Origin: Bacteroidales bacterium
GTDB taxonomy: Bacteria > Bacteroidota > Bacteroidia > Bacteroidales > Paludibacteraceae
Length of the DNA: 37,244 bases
Direction: 5' to 3'
Assembly: GCA_015654525.1 (NCBI GenBank)
Contig: JAATGT010000311.1
Coordinates: 1 to 37,244, forward strand
The notes under the pieces: generated by a model
What the model was told of the DNA's origin: nothing
Database searches by the model: none
The model's input: the letters and a program-made list of their open reading frames with translations, nothing else
Shown here: in pieces, positions 32,277 to 37,244 of the stretch
How the letters are laid out: the number at the start of each line of letters is the position of its first letter
How positions within the stretch are numbered: the stretch's first letter is position 1
Program-made: the position numbers and the translations under genes

Positions 32277-34715
32277 ATGAAGCGATTATTTCTTTTATAC
32301 TCTTTTCTTCTTGTAATTATAGCAGCAATTGCACAATCGGTTCCGGCAATAACTCAGGTCGTAAACGGACAGACTCTGACGCAAGCTGTACCTACTGATA
32401 GTGTAAAAGCTAAAACAGAAAAATTAAAGAGCAAACATGGTAAGCACCGGAAATTCATTCAGGCGGCGGATACGCTGTCTGCAAGTGATTACATGCTAAG
32501 CATTGAACGGGTGAATGATAATCTTAATTCGATCAGGGATAGTGTCAAGCTGGGTTTCGAGATTGTAAACATGGGCCGTAGACTGGATTATATTACGAAA
32601 GATATTAATCGGATTCGCCAGAATATTCGCGACCGGCATTCTGTAATCAATATCCGGAATTTATATCTTTATCAGAGCTTTGCTTCAGAGCTGGATGAGG
32701 AAAATGACCGCATTCAGGCGCGTCTGAACAAGATATACAAAAAAGTATATCATTCTAAACTCAGAATGAAGAAAGTATTGAACGATTCTGTCTTCCGGGC
32801 ATTGTATGCCGACAGTACCCTCCGAAACACATTCGACAATAAGCTGGTACGATTAGAGCGAAAATGGACCCGGACTGACAGTATTACAAAGTTGAATGTG
32901 GATAGTTTAAATGCTCTAAAGGTAAAAGCATCCGACAATTCCATGACTTTATCCAATATGTTGAACATGATGGACACCCGGTTGGACAAAGCCGGGCAGC
33001 AACTTTTCGGTCAGGAAGTAAATTATCTCTGGCAACCGCCTAAACCGGATAGTATAGCCAACGACTCTACGAAAAAAACATCAAGTTTTCTGGGCAGTGA
33101 GCAAAAAGCAATCGGGTACTACATTAGTCAGACCTGGGGAAAGCGAATTACTATCCTGTTATTGGGAATCTTACTGTTTCTGTGGTTATTCCTGAAGCGG
33201 AAACTACTGAAAAACATTCTCATAAAGAAAGAATCTTTTGAATTTCTGCACCTACAATATCTCAATGCACATCCTGTTTTGTCCATCTTACTGCTGCTAT
33301 TGTGTCTGATGCCTTTTTTTGATGCGTATGCTCCCACATCGTATATAGCCATCGAATATTTTCTATTGCTGGCAGTTTCATCCAGCATTTTGTTGCAGCG
33401 GGAGGATCGTACATTCAGACTGAACTGGCTGGCACTGCTGGCTGTGCTTTTGGTAAATATGCTGACTTACCTATTGGCAGAGCCTACATTCTTAGCCCGT
33501 GTGTGTATGTTGGTTATACAGGCTGTCATTATTATTTTCTCTATCCGGTTTTATAAAAAACTCGACAAACAAAGACCGTATTATAGCTGGATAAGAATAG
33601 CGGCTATCATATCGGCTACTTTATCTGTATTTAGTATTCTTTTTAATGTTTTCGGACGGTTCTCGCTGTCGGGTATAGTTGGAATATCAGGTATCATTGC
33701 TCTTACGCAGGTAATTGTGCTGACTGTGTTTGTTGAAATTATTATCGAAATTATTTTAGTTCAATTGCAAGGCAGTCGGTTGAAGAAAGGAATTGATAAA
33801 GCTTTTGATGCTTCTCTGGTGGTAAAAAAAATTAAGATTCCATTGGTGATACTTGCCGTGATTATATGGCTTATCATGCTTACTTCCAATCTGAATATTT
33901 ATCATAGTCTGAGTCAAAATGTGGTGGATATGCTCACCAGCACCCGGACTATAGGAAGTATCTCCTTTCAACTTATCAGTGTGATATTATTCTTTGCTAT
34001 TATTTGGTTGGCCCACATCCTGCAGCGCCTCATCAGCTTTTTGTTTGGAGAGACTGGTATGGAACCTGAGGATCTCGCACCCGTTACCAAAGGGCAACAC
34101 TCCCGTTTGCTTATTACCCGTTTACTGGTGCTTATCGGCGGTTACCTGTTGGCTATAGCAGCTTCGGGATTGCCTATTGATAAACTAACCTTCCTGTTAG
34201 GCGCATTGGGTGTTGGTATTGGTATGGGCTTACAGGCCATAGTCAACAACTTTGTGTCGGGTATCATTCTGATTTTTGATGGATCGTTGCAGATAGGCGA
34301 TGAAATAGAGGTAAGCGGTCAAGCCGGTAAGGTGAAAGAGATTGGCCTGCGTGCTAGTACGCTCAATACTGCCGACGGCGCCGAAGTGATTATTCCGAAC
34401 GGAAGTATCCTGTCGCAGAACATTGTGAACTGGACTTACAGTAACGACCAGAAACGGGTCACACTAGCCTTTTCGCTGTCGGGCGAGGAGCTGGATGCCA
34501 ATGTGATCAACGAAGTGATTAATGATACGATGAAAGTTATTCCGAGTGTGATAGCACACCGCAAGCCTGTGATATTGTATACCAAAGTTACCCCCGAAAG
34601 TTGCTCCCTGACAATTCGTTTCTGGAGCACCATAAGTAAAGTGGATCAGGTAAAGAGTGAGATGATGTTGCAACTCAGTACCGCTTTTGCCGCTAAAAAA
34701 ATCGGATTTGAATAG
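32277..34715 (+). CDS. Large MscS-family mechanosensitive ion channel
   Basis: From the ATG at 32277 the product has 812 aa; the open frame extends upstream to 32133, but MKRLFLLYSFLLVIIAAIAQ is a proper signal peptide and a promoter element lies between. A periplasmic, charged helical domain (about 25-265, with many KL/RL helices) precedes roughly ten membrane helices. The last helix and channel domain follow: FLLGALGVGIGMGLQAIVNNFVSGIILIFDGSLQIGDEIEV, then VIIPNGSILSQNIVNWTY, the MscS hallmark. The overall plan is that of MscK/MscM-like channels, which release solutes on osmotic downshock. The gene is monocistronic. The periplasmic helices are probably a tension or osmolyte sensor. Confidence 0.93.
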   Translation: MKRLFLLYSFLLVIIAAIAQSVPAITQVVNGQTLTQAVPTDSVKAKTEKLKSKHGKHRKFIQAADTLSASDYMLSIERVNDNLNSIRDSVKLGFEIVNMGRRLDYITKDINRIRQNIRDRHSVINIRNLYLYQSFASELDEENDRIQARLNKIYKKVYHSKLRMKKVLNDSVFRALYADSTLRNTFDNKLVRLERKWTRTDSITKLNVDSLNALKVKASDNSMTLSNMLNMMDTRLDKAGQQLFGQEVNYLWQPPKPDSIANDSTKKTSSFLGSEQKAIGYYISQTWGKRITILLLGILLFLWLFLKRKLLKNILIKKESFEFLHLQYLNAHPVLSILLLLLCLMPFFDAYAPTSYIAIEYFLLLAVSSSILLQREDRTFRLNWLALLAVLLVNMLTYLLAEPTFLARVCMLVIQAVIIIFSIRFYKKLDKQRPYYSWIRIAAIISATLSVFSILFNVFGRFSLSGIVGISGIIALTQVIVLTVFVEIIIEIILVQLQGSRLKKGIDKAFDASLVVKKIKIPLVILAVIIWLIMLTSNLNIYHSLSQNVVDMLTSTRTIGSISFQLISVILFFAIIWLAHILQRLISFLFGETGMEPEDLAPVTKGQHSRLLITRLLVLIGGYLLAIAASGLPIDKLTFLLGALGVGIGMGLQAIVNNFVSGIILIFDGSLQIGDEIEVSGQAGKVKEIGLRASTLNTADGAEVIIPNGSILSQNIVNWTYSNDQKRVTLAFSLSGEELDANVINEVINDTMKVIPSVIAHRKPVILYTKVTPESCSLTIRFWSTISKVDQVKSEMMLQLSTAFAAKKIGFE

Positions 34716-34836
34716 TCCGGTTTCGGCAACAGAAAAAACAGAATGACTGACTTCATGTGAATCAGATAGAAATAGTAGTCCGTTAGGGCTTAAACAGTAA
34801 TAGAAAATAGTTTATCCTTAATTCAATAATACAAAT

Positions 34837-35223
34837 ATGAAAATATATTCCATGATAGGTTCTATGGTGGTAACACTGGCGTTAATATCTTATTCCATTG
34901 GCTTTTTCAAGGAACAGCGACGCCGGCAAATTACTCCGGACGTGTTGCTGTATTTCACTATCGGTGTTATACTCGATATTTCCGCCACCATCCTTATGAT
35001 CCTCGGGTCAACCAAAGGAGGATTGACTTTTCACGGACTTATCGGCTACTCATCTTTGTTAGGGATGACTATTGACACCATCTTGCTGTGGAGATATAAG
35101 CCCCAAAACGGCTCGGTTCAAACAGTCAGTAAAACATTGAATATCTACACCCGTTGTGTTTATATATGGTGGGTGGCAGCCTTCATTACCGGTGCATTAC
35201 TGGTAATGCTGCGGCATCATTGA
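34837..35223 (+). CDS. Small four-helix membrane protein, possibly TIGR03987/HsmA-like
   Basis: A 128-aa protein with four hydrophobic segments (about 6-24, 37-56, 63-82, 104-124), a basic loop KEQRRRQ after the first helix, and TIGVILDISATILMIL in the second helix. A family of small membrane proteins called TIGR03987 (HsmA) has a similar layout, but I cannot confirm membership. A role cannot be assigned. It stands alone between the MscS gene and the REP region. Confidence 0.55.
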   Translation: MKIYSMIGSMVVTLALISYSIGFFKEQRRRQITPDVLLYFTIGVILDISATILMILGSTKGGLTFHGLIGYSSLLGMTIDTILLWRYKPQNGSVQTVSKTLNIYTRCVYIWWVAAFITGALLVMLRHH

Positions 35224-35306
35224 GTTTTTCCGGTTTACGTCATAAATGCCAAAATTGAATTGGTTAAGTGTTATTATTCAAATCTAGTCCGGCTTTAGTT
35301 GTAGTC

Positions 35307-35474
35307 CGACTTTTAATCGTGCTACAACAGGGTGCTCTGGAAGTACTACTACTCATCAGATGACTTCAGGTCATCTGATGAGTATTCGAAGGACTAAAAG
35401 TCGTGTTACAACCAGTTGCTCCGGAAGTTCAGCTATTCATCAGATGACTTGAAGTCATCTGATGAATAGCTGAA
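35307..35474. repeat. Two REP palindromes in a tandem 84-bp unit
   Basis: Each unit has a 26-bp conserved lead (35319-35344 and 35403-35428; 21 of 26 bases agree) followed by a palindrome: 14-bp arms ACTCATCAGATGAC / GTCATCTGATGAGT at 35351-35383, and an extended 23-bp-arm version at 35428-35474 with a one-base loop. These are REP sequences of the transposase encoded at 35605. The remaining gap 35475-35604 shows nothing. Confidence 0.8.
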
Positions 35475-35604
35475 TCAGCTGCCCCGGAAATAATGTTTCA
35501 GTTACCATAATCTTCCCACAGAAAACTTATATTCAGAAAAACGATTATTTCAGAGATTCAATCTCCGTTAGGTGATAGATGCATTGATTTTCAGTGACTT
35601 TTAA

Positions 35605-36279
35605 TCAAATTACCAACCCATACTCTTCTGCCCGTTTTCTGTTTATCAGTTTTCCGTTTCTTATTCCGCAGTAGTCGGGGTAAGATGAAAACTCCCAATC
35701 TTCAGCATTTTTCACTAGTCCGGCCTTTACCGGATTTTGGTGGATATAGTTGAAACATACCTGCGGATATTCTTTCTCCGGAATCCAGACATTGAGTTGA
35801 GTCCTAAAACCGGTATTAAAAAATACCGGCGTAATACCTTGCGGAGTCGTTAGGCATTCGGCTTGGGTGTGTGCCTTGAATAATGAACTTGTTCTACCTT
35901 CCTGCATATTAATGGCGCGGGTGTAGGAGCGAAGCATAACTGCAATGGATTGTGTAAGATCTTGCTTTTTTTCTTGTCTCCTCAAATTTTGGTCACCTAT
36001 GCTACTCTTACTATCGCTATTACTCATCTGATGACTTAAAGTCATCTGATGAGTATCCGGACTAGCTTCTTCAGCCCCGGATACTTCTACCGTATGCACA
36101 TAAATCATCAGATGAAAATGATTGGGCATCAGACACCAGGCCAGTACATCGGCATAAGGAAGAATATGTTGGTTGATTTTTCTGAGAAAGAAAAGGTAGT
36201 TGGCGCGCGTAAAGAATATCTTCTGACGGTTATTACCCAGATTAAATACGTGGTATAAATCTTCGGATTCAAAATGCAT
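35605..36279 (-). CDS. REP-associated tyrosine transposase (RAYT, IS200-like Y1 family)
   Basis: A 224-aa protein with the Y1 transposase layout: YHVFNLGNNRQKIFF at the start, the HUH motif H54-F-H56 in MPNHFHLMIY, the catalytic Tyr119 in LRSYTRAIN, and FNYIHQNPVKAGLV near the C-terminus. RAYTs cut and join the single-stranded REP palindromes that surround them and act without typical insertion-sequence ends. Between the HUH motif and the tyrosine helix is an extra segment of about 45 residues (65-109), part of which (about 75-86) is the translation of a REP palindrome. The same palindromes flank the gene on both sides. Core motifs are intact, so it may be active. Confidence 0.85.
   Translation of the reverse strand: MHFESEDLYHVFNLGNNRQKIFFTRANYLFFLRKINQHILPYADVLAWCLMPNHFHLMIYVHTVEVSGAEEASPDTHQMTLSHQMSNSDSKSSIGDQNLRRQEKKQDLTQSIAVMLRSYTRAINMQEGRTSSLFKAHTQAECLTTPQGITPVFFNTGFRTQLNVWIPEKEYPQVCFNYIHQNPVKAGLVKNAEDWEFSSYPDYCGIRNGKLINRKRAEEYGLVI
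36021..36055. repeat. REP palindrome inside the RAYT coding sequence
   Basis: TACTCATCTGATGACTT at 36021-36037 and AGTCATCTGATGAGTA at 36040-36055 form the same hairpin as the flanking REPs, with one mismatch in an arm. It keeps the transposase frame and encodes residues around 75-86 (DTHQMTLSHQMS). Confidence 0.85.
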
Positions 36280-36298
36280 GTTGTATAAATTTTAGGAC

Positions 36299-36545
36299 TA
36301 CTTATACGATGACTTTGAGTCATCGTATAAGTACTGGTTATTTTCATCAAATTACTTCAGGTCATCTGATGGGTGATCATTAAACTCATCGGATTACTTC
36401 AAGTCATCAGATGAGTAATTGTTAGACTTATCAGATGACTTGAAGTCATCCGATAAGTACTCGTTATTTTATTAAGATTACTTGAAGTCATCCGGTGAGT
36501 GGTTCTTATTTAAATGGGAGTGCGACTCTGAGTCACACTCCCATT
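36299..36545. repeat. Array of five REP palindromes and a terminal hairpin
   Basis: Copies lie at 36299-36333 (16-bp perfect arms, variant TATACGATGACT), 36345-36372 (imperfect), 36384-36416, 36426-36458 (variant ACTTATC...GATAAGT) and 36468-36501 (degenerate). All have the core GATGACTT-AGTCATC or close relatives. The last hairpin, AATGGGAGTG-GACT mirrored at 36531-36545, differs outside the centre and may serve as terminator of the gene to its right. Apart from the array the gap 36280-36640 has no gene. Confidence 0.8.
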
Positions 36546-36640
36546 AATCAGATCACTACCGTTCTCCGATAGTTTTACTACCGGCATTACCCTTCCGGTT
36601 TGTATTCCTCACAAAGCACTCATTTCCAGAATACCTGTTT

Positions 36641-37244
36641 TTACACAATCAATACTGTTTCCAACGTACTCCAGGGGCCGTTCAGCTCCGGATGTTTTGT
36701 GTTGTACCAGCGAAAATAGATGTACAGGTATTTTGCCGAGTTCTCTGCTCCCAAAGCCAGTGTGAAAATTGCTTTGGTCGACAAATCATACGTGAGTCCC
36801 TCTGCTTTAACCGATGCTGGTGGAGTAGTTCCAACACAATAAGCAATTTGTACACTGTCGGCATCATCTATTATAGCGGCCCGTTGCCCGGTCGTGCTAT
36901 AACATTTGATGGTCACCGAACCACCACCAATAGCTTGTACAATGGCAGCTACCAATTCGCTGATAGGGGTGTTGGAAACCGAACGGGCGCTTTTTTGCAA
37001 TACACCTTTTTTAATGTTGAAAGTTTCCATGTCCACTATCGTTACATTGGGCGAAGCCGCAATACGATCGAGGATGTGACTCGTGTGGTCAAAATCAATA
37101 CATTGATCAATAATACGCACTGACGGTTGAACAGTACGTACTGTTACTCGAACAGTATACACTGTTACTCGAACAGTACGCACTGACGATTGAACAGTAC
37201 GTACTGTTACTCGAACAGTATACACTGTTACTCCAACAGTACGC
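36641..37244 (-). CDS. Unknown protein with heptapeptide repeats, 5' end outside the window (partial)
   Basis: The frame is open to the window edge, so the start is not seen; a Met codon at 37225 lies inside the repeat. The visible N-terminal part (about 40 residues) consists of heptads of the form V-[RY]-T-V-[RQ]-x-[TS] made by a 21-bp DNA repeat. Then follow IIDQCIDFDHTSHILDRIAAS, an alanine-rich helix, VTIKCYSTTGQRAAIIDDADSVQIAYCV and a C-terminal strand YIYFRWYNTKHPELNGPWS. The end resembles uncharacterised Bacteroidota proteins I cannot name. No enzyme motif is seen. It may be a structural or adhesive protein with a repeated stalk. Confidence 0.5.
   Translation of the reverse strand, partial: RTVGVTVYTVRVTVRTVQSSVRTVRVTVYTVRVTVRTVQPSVRIIDQCIDFDHTSHILDRIAASPNVTIVDMETFNIKKGVLQKSARSVSNTPISELVAAIVQAIGGGSVTIKCYSTTGQRAAIIDDADSVQIAYCVGTTPPASVKAEGLTYDLSTKAIFTLALGAENSAKYLYIYFRWYNTKHPELNGPWSTLETVLIV
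37108..37244. repeat. 21-bp tandem repeat with 63-bp higher-order unit
   Basis: Units beginning AACAGTA recur with a 21-base period (GAACAGTA at 37129, 37150, 37171, 37192, 37213; a variant at 37234), with a degenerate one at 37108. Three unit types alternate in the order A, B, C, A, B, C. Type A contains the perfect 16-bp palindrome AACAGTACGTACTGTT. The array runs out of the window. Confidence 0.85.

Noticed and set aside
35307-36501. CRISPR array
   Set aside because: The repeats are long palindromes of variable spacing and sequence around a RAYT gene, with no uniform spacers and no cas genes.
36692-37123. Open frame on the + strand opposite the repeat protein
   Set aside because: Its translation is low-complexity and Cys-rich without pattern, while the - strand gives a plausible folded C-terminus.

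Overview
The window is about 37 kb of a Bacteroidota chromosome, most likely Bacteroidales. The signs are promoters of the TTTG-N19-TAnnTTTG type, almost no Shine-Dalgarno sites, a SusC-like TonB receptor with a carboxypeptidase-regulatory N-domain, lipoproteins with acidic residues after the lipidated Cys, a flavodoxin/DUF2023 pair and a possible type IX sorting domain. No rRNA, tRNA or CRISPR array was recognised.

Region 1 (1-9582, + strand) is an aerobic respiratory locus. After a partial gene and a strong terminator comes a three-gene quinol-side module: a Tat-exported Fe-S protein, a 10-TM NrfD/ActC-like quinol protein and a membrane-anchored monoheme cytochrome c. A DoxX-like protein, a SCO copper chaperone, caa3 oxidase subunits I, III, IV and II (II carrying a cytochrome c domain) and heme O synthase follow. 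The layout suggests a reduced alternative-complex-III-like enzyme feeding a caa3 oxidase. The subunit I gene has an in-frame TAA in an otherwise intact sequence.

Region 2 (9760-16180, + strand) holds a small His/Cys protein and a metal-type TonB receptor (possible copper supply for the oxidase), a small hypothetical, flavodoxin with DUF2023, and a hemerythrin-like protein overlapping a LuxR-type regulator (possible O2/NO sensing pair).

Region 3 (26530 down to 16570, - strand) reads as one gene train behind a clear promoter: porin, imelysin lipoprotein, di-heme DUF1111 lipoprotein, second porin, monoheme cytochrome c lipoprotein, Rid-family protein, and the cytochrome c maturation protein CcsBA. 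CcsBA carries a 1-nt frameshift. A 176-bp palindromic element lies between the first porin and imelysin genes.

Region 4 (26540-34715) contains a PorT-type outer membrane protein gene with two stop codons in its signal peptide, a CE2-like esterase, a cysteine hydrolase, a glycerophosphodiester phosphodiesterase, an unknown 142-aa protein with a Gly-rich tail next to a glycosyltransferase-like gene, and a large MscS channel. Region 5 (34837-37244) has a small membrane protein, a REP-associated transposase surrounded by its REP palindromes (one inside its own coding sequence), and the 3' part of an unknown gene whose 5' portion is a 21-bp repeat in a 63-bp higher-order pattern.

Three genes (oxidase subunit I, CcsBA, PorT-like OMP) carry disabling lesions although their reading frames are otherwise well kept. 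This is either recent decay or sequence error, and raw reads would settle it.
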